Shown: positions 8,267-16,708 of the stretch, in pieces
Position numbering within the stretch: position 1 is the stretch's first letter
Layout: each line of letters begins with the position of its first letter
NCBI GenBank assembly: GCA_003243915.1
Contig: QHCC01000041.1
Coordinates: forward strand, 397-53,073
Direction: 5' to 3'
Source: Pseudonocardiales bacterium
GTDB lineage: Bacteria > Actinomycetota > Actinomycetes > Mycobacteriales > Jatrophihabitantaceae
Length of the DNA: 52,677 nt
Translations under genes and position numbers: made by a program
Notes under the pieces: model-generated
What the model was told of the DNA's origin: nothing
The model's database searches: none
What the model saw: the letters and a program-made list of their open reading frames with translations, nothing else

Positions 8267-8335
8267 ATGCAAGATCGTGCCGGATCCACTCGATGCGGGC
8301 AAGGATCTGGCGTTCCGCCAGCGGCAACCTCGGAG

Positions 8336-8341
8336 TAGCGT
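8336..8341 (+). promoter_or_regulatory. -10 box for leaderless ctaG
   Basis: TAGCGT is followed by 7 nt and the GTG start at 8349. No Shine-Dalgarno sequence is present. Confidence 0.45.
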
Positions 8342-8348
8342 CCGCCGC

Positions 8349-9224
8349 GTGGACCGGGTGCTGACCGTCCTGGGGACGTGGACGTTCGACCCGTTCCTTG
8401 GCTTTGGTCTGATCGCATGTGCGGGCGCGTACCTATGGGCGCTGAGGACTCTCAAGCGGAGAGGTCAGTCGCCGCCGTGGCCGCGGCGATACACCTCGTG
8501 CTTCTTCTCGGGGTTGGCCCTGACGTGGTTCGTGCTACTCGGCCCGATCGGGGCCTACGACGACATCTTCTTCTGGGCCCACATGACCCAGCACCTCACG
8601 ATCATGATGGTGGCTGCTCCCTTGTTGGTGCTGGGTGCGCCGGTGCTGCTACTGCTGCGCGTCAGCAGCCGGGGCTTCCGGCGACGCCACGTGGTTCCGG
8701 TACTGAGAAGTCGAGCGGTGGCCGCCTTGACGCATCCGGTCGTGAGTTGGATGTTGTTCGCCGGCGTCCTGGTCGGCACCCACTTCTCGCCGTTCTATGA
8801 GTTCGCACTGGAACATCAGCCGGTGCACAAGTATGTCGAGCATTCGCTCTATCTCGGCGCTGCGCTGGCGTACTACTACCCACTGCTATCGCCAACCCCT
8901 GCGCCCAACCGACTCCCGTACGGGCTGCGAGCGGTGTCGCTGTCTTTGATGATGGTGCCCGAGGCCATGTCTGGCTTCTTCATCTATGCGTCCAGCTATC
9001 TCAGGTACCCGTACTACGGCACGGTGTCGCGACCCTTTGGGCCCGCACCGCTACGCGACCAACAGTTCGGTGGTGCACTGATGTGGGCCGGCAGCATGAT
9101 CGTCGACTCGATATGGGTAGCAATGGCGGTGCATGAATGGCTGCGCAGCGAGGAGCGACTTGCCCGCCAGATCGATCTCGAGACGCTCGCGCGGGCGACG
9201 CTTCCGGCGAGTCGGCCGGAGTGA
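8349..9224 (+). CDS. ctaG: CtaG-type cytochrome oxidase assembly protein (291 aa)
   Basis: A polytopic membrane protein of the caa3_CtaG family, required in bacilli for assembly of caa3 oxidase, probably at the copper-insertion step. Seven hydrophobic helices are visible. Conserved features include the FFWAHMTQHL histidine-methionine segment, GTHFSPFYEFAL, VEHSLYLGAALAYYYPLL and a late MVPEAMSGFFIY helix. The GTG at 8349 follows a -10 box by 7 nt and fits the family N-terminus. Its stop overlaps the GTG of the next small membrane gene (GTGA), so the two are translationally coupled. The oxidase structural genes lie 3 kb downstream, supporting a role in their maturation. Confidence 0.92.
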   Translation: MDRVLTVLGTWTFDPFLGFGLIACAGAYLWALRTLKRRGQSPPWPRRYTSCFFSGLALTWFVLLGPIGAYDDIFFWAHMTQHLTIMMVAAPLLVLGAPVLLLLRVSSRGFRRRHVVPVLRSRAVAALTHPVVSWMLFAGVLVGTHFSPFYEFALEHQPVHKYVEHSLYLGAALAYYYPLLSPTPAPNRLPYGLRAVSLSLMMVPEAMSGFFIYASSYLRYPYYGTVSRPFGPAPLRDQQFGGALMWAGSMIVDSIWVAMAVHEWLRSEERLARQIDLETLARATLPASRPE

Positions 9225-9661
9225 CGAGATCGGGCCGCGGCGACGCTGATCGACGCGCAGGTGGCCGGATTTCCGCCGCGGACGTTCGACTGCATGCCCT
9301 GCTGGTAGTCGGTGTGCCTATCTGCATAGCGGCTGGTTGGTTCGAGCTGACCCGAGCGCTCGCCGGACGAGAAGTTGCGTGGGTCTACACATTCGAATGG
9401 CCGCTGTTCGGCATCTATGGGGTCTACATATGGTGGCGCCTCTATCGCGAACGGAAGTCTTCGACCGCTCGCCCGTCGAATTCGATCGGCGAAGAGCGCT
9501 CGGCGGGCCCGGACGTCACCCCCGTCGGCCTGCGGGCGTCGGCGAATGAGCGGACCGACGTTGACCAGGCCACCGATCCCCAGCTGGCCGCATGGGAGCA
9601 GTACCTCAGCGCTCTTCATTCCGTGGACCCGCCCGGCGGCCCGCCCGGTACGAACCGATAA
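9221..9661 (+). CDS. Conserved actinobacterial small membrane protein (146 aa)
   Basis: Starts by GTGA overlap with the ctaG stop. Two hydrophobic helices are visible: LHALLVVGVPICIAAGWF and WVYTFEWPLFGIYGVYIWW. The stretch REVAWVYTFEWPLFGIYGVY and the late LAAWEQYLSAL resemble a family of uncharacterised actinobacterial transmembrane proteins (recalled, not searched). Coupling to ctaG suggests involvement with the respiratory chain, but no catalytic residues are evident. The frame also opens upstream inside ctaG; the overlap start is preferred. Confidence 0.72.
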   Translation: MTRSGRGDADRRAGGRISAADVRLHALLVVGVPICIAAGWFELTRALAGREVAWVYTFEWPLFGIYGVYIWWRLYRERKSSTARPSNSIGEERSAGPDVTPVGLRASANERTDVDQATDPQLAAWEQYLSALHSVDPPGGPPGTNR

Positions 9662-9691
9662 CTGGCTCGGGCAGGTGCCTCAGCCGAACAG

Positions 9692-10612
9692 CTACCACAG
9701 GGCGGTAACTGCCACGGTCAAGAACAGCAGGCTCAAGTACGTGATCGACCAATGAAATAGGCGCATGGGTTGAATGTCGGCTCCGGACAACACCCGCGAA
9801 CGCATCCCGAACGCCTCACGGAGAAATAGACCACCAAGAACTGCGGCGAGCACCGGATAGACGGCGTTGAGATGCGCCACCGGCCACAGCAGTAGCGAGA
9901 CGGTGACCATAGCGCACGAGTAGGTCGCGATACGGCCCGCAACGAATGCGGGGCTCGCCACAACCGGCAGCATCGGGACGTTCGCTGCTGCGTAATCCTC
10001 GCGGAATTGCATTGCGAGCGCCCAGAAGTGCGGCGGAGTCCACAGGAACACTATCCCGAACAACACAAATGGCGCCCAAGCGAGCGACCCGGTCACGGCC
10101 GACCAACCAATGAGGACGGGCATACACCCCGCCGCGCCGCCCCAGACGATATTCGACGATGTGCGTCGCTTCAGCAGCGCGGTGTAGATGAGAACGTAGA
10201 ACGCTATGGCGCCGAATGCCAGCACGGCCGACAACCAATTTGCGGTGATCCAAAACTCAATGACGGAAACAGCGCCCAGTATCAGACCGAAGATGAGTGC
10301 TGAAGTAGGACTGACCGCTGACCTGCTCAGCGGACGGTTGGCCGTGCGGTGCATGATCGAGTCGATGTCGCGATCGAGGTAGCAATTGAGCGCATTGGCC
10401 GAGCCTGCGGCAAGGGCCCCCCCGATCAGGGTGGTCGCAAGCAGGCCGATCGACGGAAGGCTCCGTCCCGCCAAGAGCATCGCCGGCACCGTCGTCACGA
10501 GCAACAGCTCGATGATGCGCGGCTTCGTCAGGGCGACGTACGCACCGATGACAGCGAGGACTTGGCGGCGGCGCAGGGCCACGTGCAGGTAGGGGTTCGC
10601 GGTACTGGTCAT
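9692..10612 (-). CDS. ctaB: Protoheme IX farnesyltransferase (haem O synthase, 306 aa)
   Basis: A UbiA-superfamily prenyltransferase that adds a farnesyl group to haem B, giving haem O, the precursor of haem A for aa3-type oxidases. The first Mg-binding motif is visible as NCYLDRDIDSIMHRT, followed by RPLSRSAVSP; a second conserved region is WTPPHFWALAMQFREDYAAANVPMLPV. About nine transmembrane helices are predicted and length is typical. It lies one base after the TlpA-like gene on the same strand, so the two probably form an operon divergent from the oxidase subunits. Confidence 0.95.
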   Translation of the reverse strand: MTSTANPYLHVALRRRQVLAVIGAYVALTKPRIIELLLVTTVPAMLLAGRSLPSIGLLATTLIGGALAAGSANALNCYLDRDIDSIMHRTANRPLSRSAVSPTSALIFGLILGAVSVIEFWITANWLSAVLAFGAIAFYVLIYTALLKRRTSSNIVWGGAAGCMPVLIGWSAVTGSLAWAPFVLFGIVFLWTPPHFWALAMQFREDYAAANVPMLPVVASPAFVAGRIATYSCAMVTVSLLLWPVAHLNAVYPVLAAVLGGLFLREAFGMRSRVLSGADIQPMRLFHWSITYLSLLFLTVAVTALW

Positions 10613-10613
10613 G

Positions 10614-11240
10614 TCAGGCTTCCTTGGTCAAGTCATCGACGATCCGCTGCAACGCCGTCGCCGTGACAGGCCCGATCACCCGGGCCGCGATGCGCCCGCG
10701 GCGATCGAGCACCAATGTGCTCGGAATTCCCACCTGGGGCAGTGCCCGCAGCTTGCGCAGCAACGAACCGTCCTGGTCGACGAAGTGCACGTAATTGGAG
10801 TGGATGGCAGCGGCGTAGGCGCGCGCCTTTGACGTCGCGTCGCGCTCATCTATTCCTATGAAACGGACGTCGGTCCCGCTTAGCCGCTTCGCCATTGCTG
10901 CCAGCATCGGCGACTCGTCGCGGCAAGGTGCGCACCACGACGCCCAGACATTGAGTACGACGATCTGATGAGTACTCGCGCCAAGTAGGGACGCCCTTTT
11001 TCCGTCCAGAGTGGTTCCGACGAGAATAGGCGCATCGTGACGACTGCCTGCCGCGAACAGGGTGACACCTGCACCTGCTGCGCGCTCCTCGGTCGCAAGC
11101 GGATGCACCTGTCCATGCACGGCGGAACTGCACCCGGTGAAGGCCGCAGCACCTACGAGTAGGGCCACCATGGGTCGGCCAAGGTGGCGGGAGAGCCGTG
11201 TGCCCGAGGCATTCACCAGACCGTATTGGTGGCGCCTCAT
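10614..11240 (-). CDS. TlpA/ResA-like membrane-anchored thiol-disulfide oxidoreductase (208 aa)
   Basis: A thioredoxin-fold protein facing outward, with the redox motif WCAPC in NVWASWCAPCRDESPML and the cis-Pro region IPSTLVLDRRGRI. The N-terminus carries a signal peptide ending AAAFTGCSS, a plausible though imperfect lipobox. Such proteins reduce apocytochrome c or the CuA cysteines of oxidase subunit II (TlpA/PCu(A)C/Sco pathway). Its place directly ahead of ctaB and divergent from subunit II supports the CuA role; that is inference. ATG at 11240 gives a full signal peptide; ATG at 11171 is an alternative. The frame stays open much further upstream without coding character. Confidence 0.85.
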   Translation of the reverse strand: MRRHQYGLVNASGTRLSRHLGRPMVALLVGAAAFTGCSSAVHGQVHPLATEERAAGAGVTLFAAGSRHDAPILVGTTLDGKRASLLGASTHQIVVLNVWASWCAPCRDESPMLAAMAKRLSGTDVRFIGIDERDATSKARAYAAAIHSNYVHFVDQDGSLLRKLRALPQVGIPSTLVLDRRGRIAARVIGPVTATALQRIVDDLTKEA

Positions 11241-11285
11241 CGCCGGAGAGTACAACGACCGCGGGCCGTCTCCACTCGCACGATA

Positions 11286-11303
11286 GATGACAAATTTGTT
11301 ATC
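11286..11303. promoter_or_regulatory. 18-bp palindrome in the divergent oxidase promoter region
   Basis: GATGACAAA and TTTGTTATC pair at 8 of 9 positions around the perfect core ACAAATTTGT. It lies between the start of the TlpA-like gene (11240, leftward) and the start of the cupredoxin/oxidase operon (11394, rightward), so one regulator could control both. AT-rich composition is unusual for the region. The regulator is not in the window. Confidence 0.55.
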
Positions 11304-11393
11304 CCGGCGTGTGTTCTTGACACGAAGTCCGCGGGAGGAACACCCTCGGCAAGCAGGCATTGGGCTGGATGGTGCAGGCCCCTTGGAGGTCGG

Positions 11394-12086
11394 ATGTCCG
11401 TACGGCAGGTGGTGATGGGCGTCGCCGCAACGGTCATAGGCGGCGGGTTGGTTGTCAGCCTGACAGGCGCGATCCTGTCGCGCACGAGCGCGCAGAGCAA
11501 ACCGTTGCACGCCACTGTCAAAGGAACCGCCCCGACCGCCGAGGGCACGCTTCCGCATGCGTTTCTCGACCTTTCGACCTACCCGGACAGCATGGGTGGT
11601 CCCCATGGCGGCGACGGTGGTACGCATCCTGACTGGGTCACCTACGGGCCCACCACTGACCTCAGGGTGCCGGCTCACTCGTTGGTGACGATGACGATCA
11701 AGCAATACGACACGGGCGGATCGCTCAACAACCCTTACTTTGCCGTGCCATACGGCACGGTCGGTGGAACGGTGACAGTCGACGGCAAGACGGTGTCAAC
11801 GGTCGATCCCGACGGCGTCGGACACACCTTCACGATTCACGGGGCGCCCACCAATCAGGACCCGCTGTTCGTGAGCGTTCCACTCCCGGCGGTCTCTGAC
11901 GACGCGGAGCCGGCACCGAACTCGGACTACCCGCCCCCACATGTGGTCACGTTCTCCTTCATCACCGGGGGAAAGGGCGAGTACGTGTGGAATTGCGAAT
12001 ACCCCTGCGGTGACGGTTACTACGCAAGATTTGGTGGCCCGATGGCGACACGCGGCTACATGTCCGGGACGTTCACCGTCGAATGA
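11394..12086 (+). CDS. Membrane-anchored cupredoxin-like protein with a CuA-like tail (230 aa)
   Basis: An N-terminal helix (residues 5-30) anchors an extracytoplasmic beta domain. A histidine pair (GHTFTIHG) and a C-terminal NCEYPCGDGYYARFGGPM segment resemble the copper site of oxidase subunit II, with CxxxC spacing and a distal Met. The canonical CuA histidine between the second Cys and the Met is absent, so it is not a normal CuA site; a degenerate copper centre or chaperone is possible. It is the first gene of the oxidase operon, with GGAGG at 11385-11389, and ends 37 bp before subunit II. It may be an extra electron-transfer or copper-delivery subunit. No precise family assigned. Confidence 0.7.
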   Translation: MSVRQVVMGVAATVIGGGLVVSLTGAILSRTSAQSKPLHATVKGTAPTAEGTLPHAFLDLSTYPDSMGGPHGGDGGTHPDWVTYGPTTDLRVPAHSLVTMTIKQYDTGGSLNNPYFAVPYGTVGGTVTVDGKTVSTVDPDGVGHTFTIHGAPTNQDPLFVSVPLPAVSDDAEPAPNSDYPPPHVVTFSFITGGKGEYVWNCEYPCGDGYYARFGGPMATRGYMSGTFTVE

Positions 12087-12123
12087 ATGCCAGAGCCGCG
12101 GGCCAGAGAAGAGACTCGAAGCG

Positions 12124-12918
12124 ATGACGATCCCTGCCCAGGTCGGGGGAAGAGTCCGCTCCTGGATGAACCGCCCGGAGATGCGCGGCGTCTTTTGGAT
12201 CTGGGCGGCCATGACAGCCGTCCTCGTGGTCTTTTCCCTCTACGTCCCGGCGCGGCTCATGGGCCCCCCGGCGTCGCCCACGATGCACGCGGTGGAGAAC
12301 ACGATGACCGTGTTCACGGTGGCGGCCAGCCCCGTTGCCGCCGCGGTGTGGTCGGTCGCGCTCTACAGTCTGCTGGCATGGCGTCATCGCGGCTCGGGGC
12401 AACCTGAGACTGACGGCCCGCCGATACGCGGAAACACCCCGGTGACCGCGCTGTGGCTCGTATTGTCCAGCCTGCTCTGCGTCTTCCTGCTGATCTGGGG
12501 TCTCGCAGCGATGCAGAGCGTAACCGCGGCCGCTGCGGGCCGGGTGCCGCTGCAGGTCAACGTCGTTGGCCAACAGTGGCTGTGGAGCTTCAGCTACCCG
12601 GGCCAGGGCGACATCGAAACTGACCAGCTGTACCTGCCGATCGACCAGCCGGTCGTATTCCATGTCACCAGCAAGGATGTGGTTCATTCGTTCTGGGTTG
12701 TCCAGATGGGCATCAAGATTGACGCCAACCCAGGCGAAACGACCGTCACGAACGTCACGCCGAACAAACTCGGCACATTCGTCGTGCGGTGCGCAGAATT
12801 GTGCGGACTGCTGCACGCGGACATGGAAGCCGCAGTTCATGTCGTCAGCGCCGACGACTTCGCAGCCTGGGCACGCGGCCGGCGAAGTCCACCTGTCGAG
12901 AGCAGTCCGCCGAAATGA
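12124..12918 (+). CDS. ctaC: Cytochrome c oxidase subunit II (264 aa)
   Basis: Carries the binuclear CuA centre that accepts electrons from cytochrome c or an equivalent. Two transmembrane helices are present (about 22-43 and 60-85, with a third hydrophobic stretch at about 105-125). The cupredoxin domain includes the aromatic QQWLWSFSYP and a complete CuA ligand set: His of VVHSFWV and C-A-E-L-C-G-L-L-H-A-D-M, in which both Cys, the Glu position, His and Met are intact. ATG 12124 fits the family N-terminus. No cytochrome c domain is fused. The subunit I gene starts 7 bp after the stop. Confidence 0.94.
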   Translation: MTIPAQVGGRVRSWMNRPEMRGVFWIWAAMTAVLVVFSLYVPARLMGPPASPTMHAVENTMTVFTVAASPVAAAVWSVALYSLLAWRHRGSGQPETDGPPIRGNTPVTALWLVLSSLLCVFLLIWGLAAMQSVTAAAAGRVPLQVNVVGQQWLWSFSYPGQGDIETDQLYLPIDQPVVFHVTSKDVVHSFWVVQMGIKIDANPGETTVTNVTPNKLGTFVVRCAELCGLLHADMEAAVHVVSADDFAAWARGRRSPPVESSPPK

Positions 12919-12924
12919 CGACAG

Positions 12925-14895
12925 ATGAGCGGAGAAGAGGTTGTCGCGATGAGTGAGGCCATGGTCGAGTTCGCTGCGGCTCCGCCATCGACAGGCGGCG
13001 GTGGCCTGCTACGCCGGCTGAACCTGTTGACGGCGGTCGCAGGTGGTGTGCTGTTCGCCGCAATCGGTTGGTACATATCCCACCGGATCATGCAGCTCGG
13101 CGACTTCGGCTCCGACCGGGTCGTCACCATTACCCTGATCTGCTGGGCCCTGGGCTTCATGGTCGGCATCGGGGCATTTGCCGGCCCGCTCCGGTGGCTG
13201 CTCGGTCGCGACCAGGAGCACGAGGACGAGATGTTCCTCGCGGGCAAGGATCAAGGAATCGGGCGCTACTTCCGCTTCACCACCGACCACAAAGTCGTCG
13301 GCATCCAATACCTCGTCGTCACCATGGTCCTGTTCGCAGTCGGTGGGACGCTGGCGATGACGATCCGCACCAACCTCATCACGCCCAACTCCGGATTCCT
13401 CGGTCCGCAGACATACAACGCCGTCGTCGGGATACACGGCCTCGTCATGATCATCGCAACGATCGTGATGGTCACTGGCCCGTTCGGCAACTTCATCATG
13501 CCGATCATGATCGGCGCGCGGGACATGGCCTTCCCCCGGCTGAACGCACTGAGCCTGTGGCTGCTCGTCGCTGCGGTGCCGATCCTGTTGTCGGCCGCCT
13601 TCCTCGGCGGGATCCCGACGGGTTGGACGGGATACGCCCCGCTCGCGGACCAGGCGCCGCCCGGCATGGATGCCTACACAATGACGATCATCGTCTTTGC
13701 CATGTCCAGTGCGATAGCCGGCGTCAACATCACCACGACCGCGCTGACGATGCGGGCCCGCGGCATGACATGGAGCCGCACCCCGATCTTCGTCTACGGC
13801 GTCGTGGCCAGCGTCGGACTGGCGATCCCGGCGTTCCCGATGTTCATGTCCGCCGAGGTGCTGTTGGGCATGGACCGCAGTTTCGGAGCGCAGTTCTACG
13901 TCGCGGCCGGCGGCGGAAGTCCGTGGCTCTACACGAACCTGTTCTGGCTGATGGGACATCCAGAGGTGTACGTCATCGTGCTGCCCGCGGTGATCGCACT
14001 GATGGAGATCACGCCGGTGTTCACCCGCAAACCGTTGTTCGGGTTCAACGTCGCCGTCCTGTCGATCGTGGGCATCGTCGGGCTGAGCGTCATGGTGTGG
14101 GCACACCACATGTTCACCACCGGGTGGGCACCTGACCTCAACGGCTCGTTCATGCTCACCACGGAGCTCATCTCGATACCGACCGGACTTCTGTTCCTTG
14201 TCATCATCGGCACGATCTGGCGCGGCCGGGTCTGGACGACGCTGCCCATGATGGCCGTCTACGCAATGCTGTGGAACTTCATCATCGGCGGAGTGACTGG
14301 GATCTACCTGTCCGACGTCCCGGCGGACTATGCGTTGCACGGATCGATGTTCGTGACTGCGCACTTCCACTACACGCTGATGGGCGCAGGACTGACCGGC
14401 GCGATCGGTGCATTGTTCTACTGGTTCCCGAAGATGACCGGGCGGATGATCAACAAGCGGGCCGGCCTCGTCTCCTTCTGGCTGGTCCAGATCGGCTTCA
14501 ACGTCACCTTCATGGGCATGTTCGCGGTCGGCCTGGCGGGCCAGCCGAGACGGGTGGTGCACTACGACCACCTGTTCGCCGTCGGGAATTTCGTGTCGAC
14601 GATGGGCGCCTACTGCATCGGGGTGGGCATGTTGATACTTCTCTACGCAGTCGTGAGTTCGTGGCGACACGGCGCGGTCGCGCCCGCCAACCCCTGGGGC
14701 GCCAAGACGTTGGAGTGGGCGGTGCCCAACCCGATCCCGCTGGAGAACTTCGAGGTTCTTCCTGTGGTCATCTCCGACCCGTACGGGTACGGCGAGGGCG
14801 ACCCCGTCCTGCCTCCGACGCAGCGGGAACTGGTACCGGTGGGTGCGCCCAGGGATCCGGTCGCCGAGGACGACACCGAGACGAGCCAGTCATGA
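12925..14895 (+). CDS. ctaD: Cytochrome c oxidase subunit I with extra N-terminal helices (656 aa)
   Basis: The catalytic haem-copper subunit that reduces O2 and pumps protons. The conserved core begins late, at RYFRFTTDHKVVG (about residue 113); the preceding 110 residues contain two additional hydrophobic helices. Haem and copper ligands are complete: GIHGLVMI (low-spin haem), MGHPEVYVIVLP (CuB His, cross-linked Tyr and the channel Glu), WAHHMFTTG (two CuB His) and TAHFHYTLMG (haem a3 and a His). This is A-type oxidase chemistry, but the N-terminal extension sets it apart from the standard actinobacterial aa3 CtaD. Stop and next start overlap as ATGA. Confidence 0.95.
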   Translation: MSGEEVVAMSEAMVEFAAAPPSTGGGGLLRRLNLLTAVAGGVLFAAIGWYISHRIMQLGDFGSDRVVTITLICWALGFMVGIGAFAGPLRWLLGRDQEHEDEMFLAGKDQGIGRYFRFTTDHKVVGIQYLVVTMVLFAVGGTLAMTIRTNLITPNSGFLGPQTYNAVVGIHGLVMIIATIVMVTGPFGNFIMPIMIGARDMAFPRLNALSLWLLVAAVPILLSAAFLGGIPTGWTGYAPLADQAPPGMDAYTMTIIVFAMSSAIAGVNITTTALTMRARGMTWSRTPIFVYGVVASVGLAIPAFPMFMSAEVLLGMDRSFGAQFYVAAGGGSPWLYTNLFWLMGHPEVYVIVLPAVIALMEITPVFTRKPLFGFNVAVLSIVGIVGLSVMVWAHHMFTTGWAPDLNGSFMLTTELISIPTGLLFLVIIGTIWRGRVWTTLPMMAVYAMLWNFIIGGVTGIYLSDVPADYALHGSMFVTAHFHYTLMGAGLTGAIGALFYWFPKMTGRMINKRAGLVSFWLVQIGFNVTFMGMFAVGLAGQPRRVVHYDHLFAVGNFVSTMGAYCIGVGMLILLYAVVSSWRHGAVAPANPWGAKTLEWAVPNPIPLENFEVLPVVISDPYGYGEGDPVLPPTQRELVPVGAPRDPVAEDDTETSQS

Positions 14896-15521
14896 CGGCC
14901 GTCATTCCTGCTGGGCCGGCTCGCCACGTCGAGGACCTCGATGCCGTCGGGCGCCGCTGGCGATTAGGTGTGGTGCTGTTCATCTTCGCTGACGCCGCGT
15001 TTGTCGCCAGCCTGGTATTCACGTACTTCTATCTTCGCGGGCTGAACACGGACTCCGGCTGGTTTCCTGACGGCGCCGCCAGCACTCCGATCTGGATCGG
15101 CTGGACCATTGCGGCCGGGACGGTTCTCAGCGCGGCTGCCTACCGGTGGGGACACTCCGGGATCCGGGCTGGAAAGGAAGAGCGCCTGGTGCTCGGGGCA
15201 GGGCTGGCGGTTCTGGTCGTCCTCGTCGTCGTAGTCGGTCAACTGATCCAGCTGGCGACGTTCCCTTTTGGGGTCGCGGATAGTTCGTATGGGTCGACGA
15301 CCTATGTGCTGGGGGCCGCGAACATGTTCCACCTCCTGATCACACTGTTCGTAGGACTCGGAATAGTGAACCGGGGACGCCTGCACAAGTTCAGCTCCAC
15401 CAACAACTGGCAGGTGCAGATCATCGGCCTCTGGTGGACCTGGGTTGCCGCTGCGGCCGTCCTGAGCGCCTTCACCACATCTTTCGTCGCGAGCCCCAAT
15501 CTGCTGGTTGGAAACGGGTGA
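14892..15521 (+). CDS. ctaE: Cytochrome c oxidase subunit III (209 aa)
   Basis: A COX3-family polytopic protein with five hydrophobic helices, including GVVLFIFADAAFVASLVFTY and the C-terminal NNWQVQIIGLWWTWVAAAAV. It lacks the first two helices of mitochondrial COX3, as is usual for short bacterial forms. It starts inside the subunit I stop (ATGA), so the operon is cupredoxin-II-I-III. No subunit IV (CtaF) or bc1 complex gene is seen. It ends 55 bp from the convergent lipoprotein gene; GGTCGCGACC at 15553-15562 is a short palindrome in the gap. Confidence 0.93.
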   Translation: MTAVIPAGPARHVEDLDAVGRRWRLGVVLFIFADAAFVASLVFTYFYLRGLNTDSGWFPDGAASTPIWIGWTIAAGTVLSAAAYRWGHSGIRAGKEERLVLGAGLAVLVVLVVVVGQLIQLATFPFGVADSSYGSTTYVLGAANMFHLLITLFVGLGIVNRGRLHKFSSTNNWQVQIIGLWWTWVAAAAVLSAFTTSFVASPNLLVGNG

Positions 15522-15576
15522 CCCTCCCAGCGCACAAGGTCAAGGCACCGGGTCGCGACCGTCACACCTCACAGTG

Positions 15577-16704
15577 TCAGCTGCCGCTTGTTTGAGCGCC
15601 GAGCCTGGCAACCCAGCCGGGCAACGCCAGCGGTGTGAAGCGTGCGCCGTCACCGGTCACCGACCACAGGATCGCGCCATGCGAGGCTGTGGAGGCGGCG
15701 AATCCCGCACCGTTTCCGGTAGGGGAAAGGTCCGTCAGTCCAGGGGGAGTGACGCCGGCGTCGACCCACGTCTGGCCTGAATCGTTCGAGGCAAAGACAT
15801 GTTCGGCATGACCGGCTCGACCGGCTATCCATACCTGAGATCCGTGGCACCCCCACGCGGGTGAACCGGACCAGAGCGGCACTGAACCTCCGGTCCGCCA
15901 CGTCTTGCCACTGTCGGTGGTGTGATCCACCCGCACCGTGCCGTGCCCATCGACAAGGGGCAGCAGCCGACTCGATCCCTCGCCGCAGGGAGCGAGGGCG
16001 GCGACCGGGCCGCCGGTGGCCTGGGGCAGTGGCACCCAAGTACGTCCGGCGTCTGACGTCTGGAACGCGATCGCAGTGCCGCGTAGGCCATGTCCGCCGA
16101 GCCAGCCGAGCGTGGCACTGGCCCACGTCACGCTGTCCACGCGCAGGCCGCCGCCCGGAGCCAGAGCAGCCGCGCTGGTCAGACGGGTCCAGCCTTCTCC
16201 TGCTTGAGCTACTACGGTTCCCCCCTCGGGGGCCAGGACCGCCGACACGTGACCTGCGGCGATGCTGACAGCGGCACGGGAGTTGCTGACCGCGCCAGGC
16301 AGTTCACTCGGATGCCAGGGACCAGTAGTGCCGCTCGTCAGGACCGGGGATCGGGTGAGGCGCTCGTAGCCGCCGACCACGACCACGACATCGTTCTTGA
16401 CCGCTGCAGCAACCAAGCCGCCACCCGTTGGGACCGCGGGCGGTGTGCGGTTCTGGACGTGCCGCCAACCGTCGGTCGTTCGCAGCAGCACCCACGAGTG
16501 TCCGCTGGGCCACACGGCCAGGCCCACCGCGCCGTCTCTCATCAGCAGGTAAGGCGCGGTGGCCGGGATCGGAGCGCCGGCATCACTGGAGTAGGGCGCT
16601 GGACGAGCTGAATGTGTTCGGGGCGAGCACGCCGACATGGCGAGTATCCCGGCGGTTGACATGGCGGCGACGCACAAAAGCCGACTCGGTTGACATCGAT
16701 TCAC
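15577..16704 (-). CDS. Asp-box (BNR/YCF48-like) lipoprotein (375 aa)
   Basis: A signal peptide ends at ILAMSACS, a probable lipobox, so the protein should be anchored outside the membrane. At least three Asp-box motifs occur: TSDAGRTW, TTDSGKTW and SNDSGQTW, typical of sialidase-like or YCF48/Ycf48-HCF136 beta-propellers. YCF48 proteins assist assembly of photosystem II; whether this one assists oxidase assembly is speculation prompted by position. No sialidase catalytic residues are evident. It lies 4 bp after the stop-side of the Sco-fusion gene and is transcribed with it. Confidence 0.8.
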   Translation of the reverse strand: MNRCQPSRLLCVAAMSTAGILAMSACSPRTHSARPAPYSSDAGAPIPATAPYLLMRDGAVGLAVWPSGHSWVLLRTTDGWRHVQNRTPPAVPTGGGLVAAAVKNDVVVVVGGYERLTRSPVLTSGTTGPWHPSELPGAVSNSRAAVSIAAGHVSAVLAPEGGTVVAQAGEGWTRLTSAAALAPGGGLRVDSVTWASATLGWLGGHGLRGTAIAFQTSDAGRTWVPLPQATGGPVAALAPCGEGSSRLLPLVDGHGTVRVDHTTDSGKTWRTGGSVPLWSGSPAWGCHGSQVWIAGRAGHAEHVFASNDSGQTWVDAGVTPPGLTDLSPTGNGAGFAASTASHGAILWSVTGDGARFTPLALPGWVARLGAQTSGS

Positions 16705-16708
16705 CCGC

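Noticed and set aside
13009-14670. Long open frame of 553 codons on the minus strand opposite oxidase subunit I
   Set aside because: It is the GC-rich shadow of a conserved gene; the translation is His/Asp/Arg-rich with no motif.
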